From: Devosia submarina
Lineage (GTDB): Bacteria > Pseudomonadota > Alphaproteobacteria > Rhizobiales > Devosiaceae
Length of the DNA: 64,000 nt
Assembly: GCF_003056345.1 (NCBI RefSeq)
Contig: NZ_PYWB01000006.1
Coordinates: forward strand, 1-64,000
Reading direction: 5' to 3'
Shown one piece after another: positions 24,958 through 34,102 of the stretch. Position 1 is the first letter of the stretch. The number at the start of each line of letters is the position of its first letter. A program made the position numbers and the translations under genes. The notes beneath the pieces are model-generated. The model saw only the letters and a program-made list of their open reading frames with translations, was not told where the DNA came from and searched no databases.

Positions 24958-25710
24958 TTAGATGGCGGTGTAGCCGCCGTCGACGAGGTAGTAGCCGCCG
25001 GTGACGAAGGAGGCGTCCTCCGAAAGAAGAAAGCGCACGACCTTGGCGACTTCATCGGCGCGGCCGAGACGTCCTAAAGGATGCCGCGTGACCAATTGGG
25101 TGCGGAACTCCTCGGGCAGATTGGCCAGCAGGGGCGTGTCGATATAGGCGGGGCCCACGCAGTTGATGCGCAGCCCTTGCGGGCCATATTCGGCAGCGGC
25201 GTTCTTGGTCAGGCCCACCACCCCATGCTTGGCAGCGGTATAGGCGCTGTTGCCGATGGCCGCGACCGCGCCATGAATGGAGGCCATGTTGACGATGGCG
25301 CTTTCGGACGCGCCGGCGCTGAGCATCGCCGGGATCTGATAGCGCATGCCATAAAGGACGCCGTTGAGGTTGATGTCGATGACCCGGTTCCAGTCCTCGA
25401 TATCAAGATCGCCGGTGGGTGCCGATGCCCCGCCAATGCCGGCATTGTTTACGGCATAGTTGAGCTTGCCATAGGTGCTGAGAGCGAAGTCCACTGCGGC
25501 CTTGTTGTCGTCTGCCGAGGCGCTGTTCGCGACGATCGTCGCCGCAGTGCCGCCACTCTCGCTAATCGCGCGGGCGACGCGTTCGGCGCCCTCACGGCTG
25601 ATGTCGGCCAGTACCACGCGTGCACCGGCCGATGCGAGATCCCGGGCGATAGCCTCGCCGATGCCCGAACCTGCGCCTGTGACCAGCGCCACCTTGTCTT
25701 TGAACGTCAT
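24958..25710 (-). CDS. Short-chain dehydrogenase/reductase
   Basis: The 250-residue protein is a classical SDR. TGAGSGIGEAIAR forms the NAD(P) binding turn, NNAGIGG the structural motif, and Ser in VNMASIHGAV with YTAAK (Tyr-x-x-x-Lys) the active site; LVDGGYTAI is the usual C-terminus. D in VLADIS after the second strand suggests NAD rather than NADP. The substrate cannot be told. AAGGAAAAG precedes the ATG. It follows the FMN reductase gene by 19 bases, so the two form a small operon running towards the phn terminator. Confidence 0.88.
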   Translation of the reverse strand: MTFKDKVALVTGAGSGIGEAIARDLASAGARVVLADISREGAERVARAISESGGTAATIVANSASADDNKAAVDFALSTYGKLNYAVNNAGIGGASAPTGDLDIEDWNRVIDINLNGVLYGMRYQIPAMLSAGASESAIVNMASIHGAVAAIGNSAYTAAKHGVVGLTKNAAAEYGPQGLRINCVGPAYIDTPLLANLPEEFRTQLVTRHPLGRLGRADEVAKVVRFLLSEDASFVTGGYYLVDGGYTAI

Positions 25711-25729
25711 GGGTCTTTTCCTTGCGGGT

Positions 25730-26305
25730 CTAACGGGTTTCGCGCGGGATGGCAGTGTAGACCCGCGAGATGAACTGGTGGAACGAGATCATGTAGTCGC
25801 GCAGGAAGGCTTCCGTATCGGGCTTGCTGACCCGTCCTTCCTCGTCCACGAGGTCCGGGGTGAAATGGATATAGGCCTCGGGGGCATTCATCTGCGGGGA
25901 ATTGCAGAAGCTCAGCACGCTGCGCAGGCTCTGCTGCGCCACTGCAGTGCCGATGGCGCCGATGGACGCGCCGATAACAGCGGATGGCTTGCGCGTGAAC
26001 GAGTTCTCTCCCCACGGCCGGCTGGCCCAGTCGATGGCGTTCTTGAGCCCGCCAGGAATGGAGCGATTGTATTCGGGGGTAACAAAGAGCACAGCGTCCA
26101 CATTGGCAATCGCCTGCTTTAGGGCACGCGCCGGCGGGGGGTAATCAGCGTCATAGTCCTGGCTGTAGAGCGGCAGGTCGCGGATCGGGATCTCGCTTAG
26201 GTGGAGCGCTTCGGGCGCTAGCTTCACCAGCGCTCGTGCCAGTTTGCGGTTGATCGATGTCGATGACAGGCTGCCGATGAAATATCCGACAGTGAATTCA
26301 GTCAT
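25730..26305 (-). CDS. NADPH-dependent FMN reductase (ChrR/YieF type)
   Basis: The 191-residue protein has a flavodoxin-like fold. GSLSSTSINRKLAR binds the FMN phosphate, and TPEYNRSIPGGLKNAIDWAS is the hallmark of ChrR/YieF quinone and chromate reductases. Such enzymes reduce quinones, azo dyes or metal ions and limit oxidative stress. The ATG at 26305 follows AGGAGAA; an upstream in-frame ATG at 26425 gives an unlikely N-terminus. It is the first gene of a two-gene unit with the SDR. ArsH in the neighbouring operon belongs to the same flavoprotein superfamily. Confidence 0.87.
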   Translation of the reverse strand: MTEFTVGYFIGSLSSTSINRKLARALVKLAPEALHLSEIPIRDLPLYSQDYDADYPPPARALKQAIANVDAVLFVTPEYNRSIPGGLKNAIDWASRPWGENSFTRKPSAVIGASIGAIGTAVAQQSLRSVLSFCNSPQMNAPEAYIHFTPDLVDEEGRVSKPDTEAFLRDYMISFHQFISRVYTAIPRETR

Positions 26306-26645
26306 GATCGTTCTCCTGATCCGGACTGGGGCGCAGCCCGTGCTTGCCCCTAGGGACGTTGTATAGGCGCGACGAAGTCCAACTCCCGATGTCGTACTAG
26401 GTTCCGCCGCGCGCGGTGCGTCCACGACGCTGGTTCAGAACCCGGACCGTTATTCGAGCTTGATGCGGATGGTTTGAACACCAACCTCGAGGATCTTGGC
26501 CGTGATCTCCGCAACATTGGGAGCCATGATGATGGCTTGTAGAAGAACCGGCTCCCGTTTCAGAGCGGAGGGCGCCAGTCGCGTGCAGTAACATCCTTCA
26601 TGTCGAGTATTCGACGCAGGGAGTCAGCACTTGATGCTCGACTGA
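26306..26645. other. Intergenic region between FMN reductase and arsR
   Basis: This 340-base stretch holds the divergent promoters of the two units. No gene is convincing. A 25-codon minus-strand frame encoding MAPNVAEITAKILEVGVQTI at its start may be the remnant of a lost gene. Nothing else is seen. Confidence 0.45.
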
Positions 26646-26667
26646 TATAGCGATAAACCTCGATATA
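26646..26667. promoter_or_regulatory. Probable ArsR operator overlapping the arsR start
   Basis: TATAGCGA-N6-TCGATATA is an inverted repeat with 7 of 8 matching pairs. It ends on the first base of the arsR ATG, which has no ribosome binding site of its own, so the message may be leaderless or start very close. ArsR repressors bind such AT-rich repeats at their own promoter. Confidence 0.45.
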
Positions 26668-27023
26668 TGAAATCAACAGTTGCCATCGAAGTTTTTGCAG
26701 CTCTGTCGCAATCGACGAGGCTGGATACGTTTCGGCTGCTGATGAAGCATGAGCCAGAGGGGCTCGCGGCTGGGGAAATAGCACGGCGGCTAGATGTTCC
26801 TCAGAACACCATGTCCTCCCATCTAGCTGTTCTGGCGCGAGCAGGGCTGATTGAGGCTGAGCGACGCAGTCGGTCCATCATCTACAGGGCGGTGGTGCAT
26901 CGCGTAGAGGAGATCACCAGCTTCCTGGTGCAGGACTGCTGCGGCGGGCGGCCGGAGCTTTGCCAGCCTCTCGTGGCCGCATTTTCCTCATGCTGCGCAC
27001 CTGCACCGGAAGCAACTGCCTGA
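26667..27023 (+). CDS. arsR: ArsR-family arsenite-responsive repressor
   Basis: The 118-residue protein has a winged helix (STRLDTFRLLMKHEPEGLAAGEIARRLDVPQNTMSSHLAVL) of the ArsR family. Cysteines that can bind As(III) are near the C-terminus: DCCGGRPELC and SSCC, unlike the E. coli CVC site in the DNA-binding helix, so this is an alternative-site ArsR. It should release its operator when arsenite binds and allow expression of acr3, arsC and arsH. The acr3 start overlaps its stop (TGATG). Confidence 0.9.
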   Translation: MKSTVAIEVFAALSQSTRLDTFRLLMKHEPEGLAAGEIARRLDVPQNTMSSHLAVLARAGLIEAERRSRSIIYRAVVHRVEEITSFLVQDCCGGRPELCQPLVAAFSSCCAPAPEATA

Positions 27024-28084
27024 TGTCCATTTTTGAACGATATTTAACCTTGTGGGTCGCCATCTGCATTGTGGTTGGTATTGCTGCTGGCTACTTCTTG
27101 CCCGGTCTATTCCAAGGCATCGGTGCCCTGGAATATGCCAAGGTCAACCTGCCTATGGCAGCGCTGATCTGGCTGATGATCATTCCGATGCTGGTGCGGA
27201 TCGACTTCATGTCGCTACGACAGGTGGGCGCCTATTGGCGCGGCATTGGGGTCACCCTGTTTATCAACTGGGCCATAAAGCCGTTTTCCATGGCGCTCTT
27301 GGGTTGGCTGTTCATCGGCTGGCTGTTTCGGCCACTGCTTCCTGAAACACAGATCGACAGCTATATCGCAGGGCTCATTATCCTTGCGGCAGCTCCCTGC
27401 ACGGCCATGGTGTTTGTGTGGTCAAACCTTACCAAGGGCGAGCCGCACTTCACCCTGTCGCAGGTGGCTCTCAACGACGCGATTATGGTGATTGCTTTTG
27501 CGCCTGTTGTTGGCCTGCTGCTTGGCCTTTCCGCCATTACCGTGCCTTGGGACACGCTGCTGCTGTCGGTGGGGCTCTACATTGTCGTGCCGGTGATCGC
27601 GGCGCAGCTTTTTCGTCGCTGGCTGCTGGCCAATGGCGGCATCGACATGATGAACCGCGCGCTCGGCGTATTGCAGCCGATTTCGATTGGCTCCCTGCTG
27701 CTCACATTGGTGATGCTGTTTGGGTTCCAGGGCGAACAGATTACTGCCCAGCCTACTGTTATTCTGCTGCTCGCGATCCCGATCCTGATCCAGGTCTATT
27801 TCAATTCGGGGCTGGCTTATCTGCTGAACCGGGTGTCGGGGGAGCAGCATTGCGTGGCGGGGCCTTCTGCTCTGATCGGTGCCTCCAACTTCTTTGAACT
27901 GGCTGTGGCAGCTGCCATTAGCCTCTTCGGGTTCAATTCCGGAGCTGCGCTGGCAACGGTGGTCGGCGTGCTCGTTGAAGTGCCGGTGATGCTGTCAGTG
28001 GTCTGGATCGTGAATCGCACCAAGGGCTGGTACGAGACGGGTGCCGCCGTCCGGCACAATACCGCAACAAGGGCCGCACGATGA
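27023..28084 (+). CDS. acr3: Arsenite efflux transporter Acr3
   Basis: Acr3 (353 residues) exports arsenite across the inner membrane by proton exchange. Ten hydrophobic helices are visible. AAPCTAMVFVWSNLTKG around residue 130 carries the conserved cysteine of helix 4, and GAAL and the LNDAIM segments are typical. The ATG at 27023 overlaps the arsR stop; an in-frame ATG further upstream lies inside arsR and is not needed. It overlaps arsC by four bases, so the operon is tightly coupled. Confidence 0.93.
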   Translation: MSIFERYLTLWVAICIVVGIAAGYFLPGLFQGIGALEYAKVNLPMAALIWLMIIPMLVRIDFMSLRQVGAYWRGIGVTLFINWAIKPFSMALLGWLFIGWLFRPLLPETQIDSYIAGLIILAAAPCTAMVFVWSNLTKGEPHFTLSQVALNDAIMVIAFAPVVGLLLGLSAITVPWDTLLLSVGLYIVVPVIAAQLFRRWLLANGGIDMMNRALGVLQPISIGSLLLTLVMLFGFQGEQITAQPTVILLLAIPILIQVYFNSGLAYLLNRVSGEQHCVAGPSALIGASNFFELAVAAAISLFGFNSGAALATVVGVLVEVPVMLSVVWIVNRTKGWYETGAAVRHNTATRAAR

Positions 28085-28503
28085 GTGTCACAATCTATCA
28101 CAATGCAGAGTGCGGAACCTCCCGCAATACCTTGGCAATGATCCGGCAAAGTGGGGTCGAGCCTCATGTGGTCGAGTATCTCAAGACCCCGCCTGACCGC
28201 GCGACGCTGACCAGACTGATCACCCAGGCCGGGCTGAGCGTGCGCGAAGCGCTGCGGCAGAAGGATACCCCCTTTCAGGAGCTCGGGCTTGATGACATGG
28301 CCAAGAGCGACGACGAACTGCTTGATGCGATTGCGGCGCACCCTATCTTGCTCAACCGCCCTTTCGTCGTGACGCCAAAAGGCACTCGCCTATGCCGCCC
28401 GTCGGAGCTTGTGCTCGACATCCTGGAGAATCCGGCTATCGGCCCCTTCACCAAGGAGGATGGCGAGGTCATTATCGACGCGGAAGGGAAGCGTATTGTC
28501 TGA
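28081..28503 (+). CDS. arsC: Glutaredoxin-dependent arsenate reductase ArsC
   Basis: ArsC (140 residues) reduces arsenate to arsenite for export by Acr3. The E. coli-type active site is at the N-terminus, [13 protein letters not shown], with catalytic Cys11. The three conserved arginines of the family are present (R at the [12 protein letters not shown] region, [15 protein letters not shown]). The length is normal. It overlaps acr3 by four bases and arsH by eight. Confidence 0.92.
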   Translation: MSVTIYHNAECGTSRNTLAMIRQSGVEPHVVEYLKTPPDRATLTRLITQAGLSVREALRQKDTPFQELGLDDMAKSDDELLDAIAAHPILLNRPFVVTPKGTRLCRPSELVLDILENPAIGPFTKEDGEVIIDAEGKRIV

Positions 28504-29202
28504 TCTGCCCAATGTCATGCCTGCAGCCTTCCAGGTTCCTGACTTTGGGCAACTGGCCGCGCCTATCCCGCACCACAAACCGCGCATCTTAATGCTCTAT
28601 GGCGCGTTGCGGGAGCGTTCCTACAGTCGCTTTCTCACGCTTGAGGGCCAGCGCCTGCTGGAAGCGTTTGGTGCGGAGGTCCGCGTCTTTCACGCCAACG
28701 GCCTGCCATTGCCGAACGACGCTCCCGATACGCATCCCAAGGTGCAGGAGCTACGCGAAGCCATGCTCTGGTCGGAGGGGCAGGTATGGACGAGCCCGGA
28801 GCGGCATGGGTCCATGTCCGCGGTGATGAAGGCGCAGATCGACTGGATACCGCTGCCGGGGGGAGCGATCCGGCCGACGCAGGGCCGCACGCTGGCGCTC
28901 ATGCAAGTGTCCGGCGGATCACAGTCGTTTAATGCCGTCAACCAGATGCGCATTCTGGGCCGCTGGATGCGGATGGTCACCATCCACAACCAGTCCAGTG
29001 TCGCAAAGGCCTGCCAGGAGTTCGACGAGGCTGGGCGCATGAAGCCGTCCAGCTTTATGATCGGGTTGTCGACGTCATGGAAGAATTGGTGAAATTCACC
29101 CTGATCAACCGTGGCGTGTCTGGCTATCTCACCAGCCGGTATAGCGAGCGGAAGGAAACCGCCGCCAAGCTGGAAGAGCGGGTGGGGCTGAAGTCGATTT
29201 AG
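28496..29202 (+). pseudogene. arsH: ArsH flavoprotein, broken by a single frameshift
   Basis: ArsH is an NADPH-dependent FMN reductase that oxidises trivalent organoarsenicals. A TTG at 28496 gives the family N-terminus MSDLPNV and has GGAAGG upstream. The frame is conserved through [32 protein letters not shown] and [11 protein letters not shown] to about 29050, then runs to an early stop at 29090-29092. One frame over, the usual ending continues as [16 protein letters not shown] and SRYSERKETAAKL to a TAG at 29200-29202. One base appears lost near GCTTTATG. It is either a sequencing error or a recent mutation; apart from this the gene is complete. Confidence 0.88.
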
Positions 29203-29214
29203 TTGACGATGGCG

Positions 29215-29361
29215 TCAGCGCGCTTTTCGGCCCATGAAGAACTTGTAGAGGACCACGATCAGGGCAAGCACCAGCAGGAGGTGGATCACTGCACCGGCCA
29301 CTTTGAACGCCAGTCCTATGGCCCAGAGGATGAGCAGAATGATCGCGATCGTCCAAAGCAT
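29215..29361 (-). CDS. Small two-helix membrane protein (lmo0937 type)
   Basis: A 48-codon gene encodes MLWTIAIILLILWAIGLAF, then VAGAVIHLLLVLALIVVLYKF and a basic tail GRKAR. Two hydrophobic helices with a Lys-Val-Ala-Gly turn match the short lmo0937-type membrane proteins found in many bacteria; their role is not known. GGAG lies eight bases upstream of the ATG. It converges on arsH, 12 bases from its end. Confidence 0.75.
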   Translation of the reverse strand: MLWTIAIILLILWAIGLAFKVAGAVIHLLLVLALIVVLYKFFMGRKAR

Positions 29362-29463
29362 TGTGGTCTCCGTGCAATTGCCGAGCAGATGTATTGGTAA
29401 TGTTGAATGCGGTGGGACGTTCCGGCCGGCAAGCGCAATGAGGTGCGGCGCTCACGGAATTTT

Positions 29464-30711
29464 CTAGCCGGTCGCGTTTGGCGCGCCCTGATCATCAGCT
29501 TCTGCATGGAGGGGCGCGAGGACGGGGGTGGTCTGGGGCAGGGCGCGGAAGAGGGCCTGGTCTTCGGCGCTGGGAGCCGGGCGGGCGCGGGTGCGCCAGA
29601 TGCCGAAGGCGGTTGCTGCAAGCCCGGTGGCGAAGGAGAAAGCGAAGAGGCCTCTGGGGCCCATGGCGGCCATGGCGGCCGAAGCGATCAAAGGGCCCAG
29701 GATCGAGCCTATGGAATTGAGCAGGATCAAGCCGCCGCTGGCGGCGACGAGATCGGCCTTGGCGACATGGTCATTGGTGTGGGCAAGGCACAGGGGATAG
29801 ATGCTGAACGAAATGCCGCCAAAGAGCAGGGTGGTAAGCAGAAACAACCAGGTGCCGTACTGGGCCGCGAACATAAGCAGGCTCAACAAGGCAAGACTTG
29901 CCGAAACGGCAATGATGATGGTTCGGCGGTCAAAAATATCCGACAAACGCCCGAGCGGAAATTGCAGCAGGACGCCGCCGGTGATCAGCAACGTCATAAA
30001 GGTTGCGGTGCCCGTCATGCCGAAGCCTGAGGAGGCGGCATAGACGGGTGCGAGGCCGTAGATCGCGCCGATCACGCCGCCGCTCAGGAGAACGCCGACC
30101 AGCCCCAGGGGAGAGGCGCGATAAAGCGCGCGGAGGCTGAATGAGCTTACATCGGGCAGCGAGGGGGCGGTGATCCGGGTCAGGCACACCGGTACAAGCG
30201 ATAGCGATAGCAGGATTGAAACAACCATGAACAGCAGCGGACTGCCGGTTGCGTTGAGGTTCAACAGCTGCTGGCCCAGAGCCATGGCGGCATAAAGCGT
30301 GACCATGTAGGACGAGACGATCTGCCCGCGGGTTTCATTGCTGGCCTGATCATTGAGCCAGCTTTCGATGCACATGTAGATGCCGGCAAGACACACGCCT
30401 TCGGCAAAGCGCAACATCGACCACACTACCATGTCGGGCGAAATCGCATGGCCGAGGGAAGCGGCGGAGTAGAGCGAGGCGAAGGCGGCGAAGGCGCGGA
30501 TGTGTCCGGCTTGCTTGATGAAGCGGAAGCACTGCAAGGATCCAAAGGTGAGGCCGCCAAAGAATGCCGCCGTTACCGCGCCAACGGCAATCGAGCTGGC
30601 GCCGGTATTGGTCATCCGCAGGCCGATCAGGGTGCTGAGCGCGCCATTGCCCAGCATCAGAATGGCGACGCTGGCGAGCACCGGTATGATGGGGCGAATG
30701 GATTGCAGCAT
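29464..30711 (-). CDS. MFS transporter, YcaD-like
   Basis: The 415-residue membrane protein has about twelve helices and the two-fold arrangement of the major facilitator superfamily. GLRMTNTGASSIAVGAVTAAFFGGLTFGS near the start and PLGRLSDIFDRRTIIIA in the middle (the loop between helices 8 and 9) are typical of the YcaD branch of drug or metabolite exporters. The ATG has GAGGG upstream. It stands alone between the small membrane protein and the glycine betaine genes. The substrate cannot be read from sequence. Confidence 0.82.
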   Translation of the reverse strand: MLQSIRPIIPVLASVAILMLGNGALSTLIGLRMTNTGASSIAVGAVTAAFFGGLTFGSLQCFRFIKQAGHIRAFAAFASLYSAASLGHAISPDMVVWSMLRFAEGVCLAGIYMCIESWLNDQASNETRGQIVSSYMVTLYAAMALGQQLLNLNATGSPLLFMVVSILLSLSLVPVCLTRITAPSLPDVSSFSLRALYRASPLGLVGVLLSGGVIGAIYGLAPVYAASSGFGMTGTATFMTLLITGGVLLQFPLGRLSDIFDRRTIIIAVSASLALLSLLMFAAQYGTWLFLLTTLLFGGISFSIYPLCLAHTNDHVAKADLVAASGGLILLNSIGSILGPLIASAAMAAMGPRGLFAFSFATGLAATAFGIWRTRARPAPSAEDQALFRALPQTTPVLAPLHAEADDQGAPNATG

Positions 30712-30774
30712 GCTGCCCTCTGACGCTGTTGCCGCCTCGGGGGGGCGGCGTTTTCCTGCCGAAGCCAGGAGATC

Positions 30775-30796
30775 GGACCGGCTCGTAAGCCGGTCC
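30775..30796 (-). terminator. Hairpin downstream of proX
   Basis: A perfect 9-bp stem (GGACCGGCT with AGCCGGTCC) with a four-base loop lies 21 bases beyond the proX stop, before the MFS gene. No T run follows on the minus strand, so it may be a message-stabilising hairpin rather than a full terminator. Confidence 0.45.
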
Positions 30797-30816
30797 GGTT
30801 GTTGAATGGTCTGGCC

Positions 30817-31845
30817 TTATGAAGCGGCGGAGCGCGCCTCTTCGATCCAGGAGTCAACGAGGTCGCGATTGTTTACGATCCATTCGGAAGCCTGCTCACG
30901 GATATCATCGGTGCTGCCAGCGCCGTTGTTCATTGCGGCATTCTGCTCAAAGATTGCGGGCAGTGGGATGGAGGCGAGTTCCAGAAGCTTTGCAGCGGCC
31001 GGATTGTCCTCGAGGAAGCTGCTGTTGGCAACCGGCACGATATCGTTGGCGGGGAAGCCCAGCGTGCACGGATCGGCAACGCAGCCTTCGACGCCCTCGA
31101 TCACCGCAGCATCGGCGAGATCGGCCAGTTCCTCGGGCAGGTTCACTTCGGGAACCTCGATCCACATGACATCCTCGCCGGGAACCAGTTCATTGACGGT
31201 CCAGTTGGGTGTCCAGGTGTAGAAAAGGATTGGCTCACCCGCCTGCTGAGCTGCGACAGCGTCGGCCATGGAAGCCGAATAAGCTGCCTTGATCGGATTG
31301 ATGTGGTCGCGCAGTCCATAGGCATCCATGTGATGCTCGATGTTGATTTCGCAGCCCCAGCCTGGCGGGCAGGCAACGAGGTCGGCCTTGCCATCGCCAT
31401 TGCGGTCAAAGGCTTCCTGCACTTCGGGGCGCTTGAAATCTTCCAGGGACTTGATGCCGAACTTTTCAACCGACGCCTTGTCCACGAGGTAACCCTCGAG
31501 CGCGCCAGCCTTGGCAACTGCGCCAACGATCTCGGCCTGTCCTTTGAAAGCGGGACGATAGGTGTTGTGCAGCGGGAACCAGCCATTGACCCAGAGATCA
31601 ACGTCACCCTGCGCTACAGCCTGGTAGAAGGGTGGGTTGTCCAGCGTGGTCGGGCCCTGGACATCATAGCCCAGTTCCTCGAACAATTGCTTGTAGATCT
31701 CGGCGTGGAACCAGCCGGTGTCCCAGGTGGCCTGCGCCATGTTGATCGTCTTGCCTTCGCCCGGATTGTTCTGGGCGAGAGCTGGAGCAGCAAGAAGAAG
31801 AGTAGAAATTGCGACAGCATTAAGCGTCTGGGTGAGTCTGAACAT
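30817..31845 (-). CDS. proX: Glycine betaine/proline betaine ABC transporter, substrate-binding protein
   Basis: The 342-residue protein is exported (signal peptide MFRLTQTLNAVAISTLLLAAPALAQ) and belongs to the ProX/OpuAC family. The binding-fold segments ATWDTGWFHAEIYKQLFEELGY, DVDLWVNGWFPLHNTY and ILFYTWTPNW show the tryptophans expected to cage a quaternary amine. The ATG at 31845 follows GGGAGC. It is the last gene of the proV-proW-proX operon, 89 bases after proW. It would deliver osmoprotectant to the permease. An unusual cysteine pair (CPPGWGC) may form a disulphide. Confidence 0.9.
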   Translation of the reverse strand: MFRLTQTLNAVAISTLLLAAPALAQNNPGEGKTINMAQATWDTGWFHAEIYKQLFEELGYDVQGPTTLDNPPFYQAVAQGDVDLWVNGWFPLHNTYRPAFKGQAEIVGAVAKAGALEGYLVDKASVEKFGIKSLEDFKRPEVQEAFDRNGDGKADLVACPPGWGCEINIEHHMDAYGLRDHINPIKAAYSASMADAVAAQQAGEPILFYTWTPNWTVNELVPGEDVMWIEVPEVNLPEELADLADAAVIEGVEGCVADPCTLGFPANDIVPVANSSFLEDNPAAAKLLELASIPLPAIFEQNAAMNNGAGSTDDIREQASEWIVNNRDLVDSWIEEARSAAS

Positions 31846-31934
31846 TCGATCAGCTCCCTTTTTTGGCGTTGGAAGACAGATGCGGACGCGCCAACGTCCG
31901 CTCGATGTGGCGCTAGAGCGGCGCCCCTGAAGGC

Positions 31935-32867
31935 TCAAGCAGCCTTCTGCGTTTCCCCGGAGGGCACAGGTGCCCCCCGGCGGAATAGGGAAAAAATCGT
32001 CTGGCGGAGCGAGACCGTGCGGAAGCCCTTGGACTCGCCCAGCGCCTGAGTGATGCGGTCGAGGATAATGGCGAGCAGCACGATCCCCAGCCCGCCAGCG
32101 GTCGCGCCGCCGACGTCAAGCCGGCCCAGGCCTGTGTAAACGGTGAGGCCTAGCCCGCCTGCGCCGATCATGGAGGTGATGACCACCATGGACAGGGCGA
32201 GCATCAGCGTCTGATTGAGGCCAGCCATGATCGTGCGCATGGCCAGGGGCAGTTGAACGTTGACCAGCATTTGCCAGGACGTCGAGCCGAAGGCTTCGGC
32301 GGCCTCGATGAGATCGGCGCGCACATTTCGGATGCCCAGATTGGTCAGGCGGACAATAGGCGGCAGCGCGAAGATGATGGTTGCGATGATGCCCGGAGCC
32401 ATGCCGACGCCGAACAGCATGACGATCGGCACAAGGTAAACAAACGAAGGGATGGTCTGCATGATGTCGAGCACGGGGCGCACTATTGCCAGCAGACGAT
32501 TGCTGCGGGCTGCTGCAATACCGAGCGGAATGCCCAAGACGACGCAGAACAAAACCGAAGTGATGATCATGGACAGCGTGGTCATGGTTTCAGGCCATAG
32601 CCCGATCAGGTCAATGAACAGGAGGGCTACAATGGTGAAAACCGCCATGCCGCGCCCGACAAGGCGCCAGGCGATGAAGGCCAGCACGGCGGTGAAGGCC
32701 AGCATGGGGACGGCATTGAAGAAGGTGTCCAGCCAATCCAGAACCATCGTCACCGGCACCTGAAGGGCGCGGAACAGCGGTCGGAAGTTTGGCACCAGCC
32801 ATTCGCGGACCAGGGCATTCACCCAGTCGGAAAATGGCAGCGAAAAGAAGTCGGAAGGACTTGGCAT
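31935..32867 (-). CDS. proW: Glycine betaine ABC transporter permease
   Basis: The 310-residue membrane protein is a ProW-type permease with about seven helices. The conserved EAA loop reads DLIEAAEAFGSTSWQMLVNVQLPLA, and MQTIPSFVYLVPIVMLFGVG and GLGLTVYTGLGRLDVG are family signatures. GAGGAAT precedes the ATG. It lies eight bases after proV. The last 25 residues form a basic tail. Confidence 0.92.
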   Translation of the reverse strand: MPSPSDFFSLPFSDWVNALVREWLVPNFRPLFRALQVPVTMVLDWLDTFFNAVPMLAFTAVLAFIAWRLVGRGMAVFTIVALLFIDLIGLWPETMTTLSMIITSVLFCVVLGIPLGIAAARSNRLLAIVRPVLDIMQTIPSFVYLVPIVMLFGVGMAPGIIATIIFALPPIVRLTNLGIRNVRADLIEAAEAFGSTSWQMLVNVQLPLAMRTIMAGLNQTLMLALSMVVITSMIGAGGLGLTVYTGLGRLDVGGATAGGLGIVLLAIILDRITQALGESKGFRTVSLRQTIFSLFRRGAPVPSGETQKAA

Positions 32868-32875
32868 GAGATTCC

Positions 32876-34087
32876 TCAGGGCTTTGCGGCTGCGTCGGCG
32901 TCCACAGCTGTGGCGTCACCGGAAAGCTGCGCCAGCACCGCCTCTGGCTCGACCACGCCGAGCAGGCGGTTGTTATCGTCGGTGACAGCAATGGGCAGGC
33001 CATTGCTGGCCAGGGCATAGAGCTCGTGCAGGGCGGCGCCTGCATCCACTGTCTGGAAGTCGGAATTGACCACATCGGCGAGCGTCAGGCCGTCAGTCCG
33101 GACGGCGGCGGCAGCATCCTGGTAGGTCACGACGCCGGCGATGTCCTCGCCGTCCATCACGTATAGGGCGTTGCGATGAGCATCTTCCATGTTCTGGACG
33201 GCGCTTTCGGCCGTGTCGGTGCCTAGTTGGAGGAATACCGGCTCCTCGGCCACCGACTCGGCGGTGAACACCTTGCCCCGGTCGATATCAGCCACAAAGG
33301 CGCTGACATAATCGTCTGCGGGATGATCCACGATTTCCTGCGCCGTGCCCACCTGTACGAGCTCGCCATCTTTCATGATGGCAATCTGATCGCCCAGAAG
33401 CAGGGCTTCGTTGAGATCATGAGTGATGAAGACGATCGTCTTGCGGAGAGCCTTTTGCAGGCGCAGCAATTCGTCCTGCACTTCGCGGCGGATCAAGGGG
33501 TCGAGCGCGCCAAAGGGCTCGTCCATCAGCAGCACTTCAGGATTGGTCGCGAGACCGCGGGCAAGACCGACACGCTGTTGCATGCCGCCGGAGAGCTCGC
33601 CTGGAGCGCTATCGGCGTAGGCCCCCAGGCCCACTTGGTCGAGCGCGGCTTGTGCGCTCTTGCGGCGTTCGGCAGCGCCCACGCCCTTGATCTTGAGGCC
33701 ATAGGCTACGTTGTCGGCTACACTCATATGGGGAAATAGCGCAAAGTGCTGGAAGACCATCGCGATCTTGTTGCGGCGCACGGCGCGCAAGGTTTGGGAC
33801 GAACAGGATGCGATATCGTCGCCATCGATCAGGATCTGCCCGGCGGTGGGGCGGATGAGACCGTTGAGCATGCGCACGAGCGTGGATTTGCCCGAGCCGG
33901 ACAGGCCCATCACGACGAAGATCTGCCCCTCGGGGACTTCGAAGCTGACATTGTTAACGCCAAACGTGCTGCCGGTGGCTTCAAAGATAGCGGCCTTGCT
34001 TTCGCCCGCCTCTAAGCGAGCCCTGGCTGCTTCAGGCGCATTGCCAAAAATCTTGGTGAGGTTTTGTATCTTTAACTTGGCTATCAT
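32876..34087 (-). CDS. proV: Glycine betaine ABC transporter ATP-binding protein with CBS domains
   Basis: The 403-residue ATPase has Walker A GLSGSGKSTLVR, signature LSGGMQQRVGLARGL and Walker B VLLMDEPFGALDP, and the ProV-specific N-terminal helix region before the P-loop. Residues about 280-400 form a CBS pair (DAHRNALYVMDGEDIAGVVTYQDA, then ALASNGLPIAVTDDNNRLLG), which in OpuA senses ionic strength and couples transport to osmotic stress. The ATG at 34087 is used; a TTG three codons upstream is possible. A hairpin lies just ahead in the leader. It is first of three genes. Confidence 0.92.
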   Translation of the reverse strand: MIAKLKIQNLTKIFGNAPEAARARLEAGESKAAIFEATGSTFGVNNVSFEVPEGQIFVVMGLSGSGKSTLVRMLNGLIRPTAGQILIDGDDIASCSSQTLRAVRRNKIAMVFQHFALFPHMSVADNVAYGLKIKGVGAAERRKSAQAALDQVGLGAYADSAPGELSGGMQQRVGLARGLATNPEVLLMDEPFGALDPLIRREVQDELLRLQKALRKTIVFITHDLNEALLLGDQIAIMKDGELVQVGTAQEIVDHPADDYVSAFVADIDRGKVFTAESVAEEPVFLQLGTDTAESAVQNMEDAHRNALYVMDGEDIAGVVTYQDAAAAVRTDGLTLADVVNSDFQTVDAGAALHELYALASNGLPIAVTDDNNRLLGVVEPEAVLAQLSGDATAVDADAAAKP

Positions 34088-34102
34088 GTAATCCAAAAGA
34101 CA

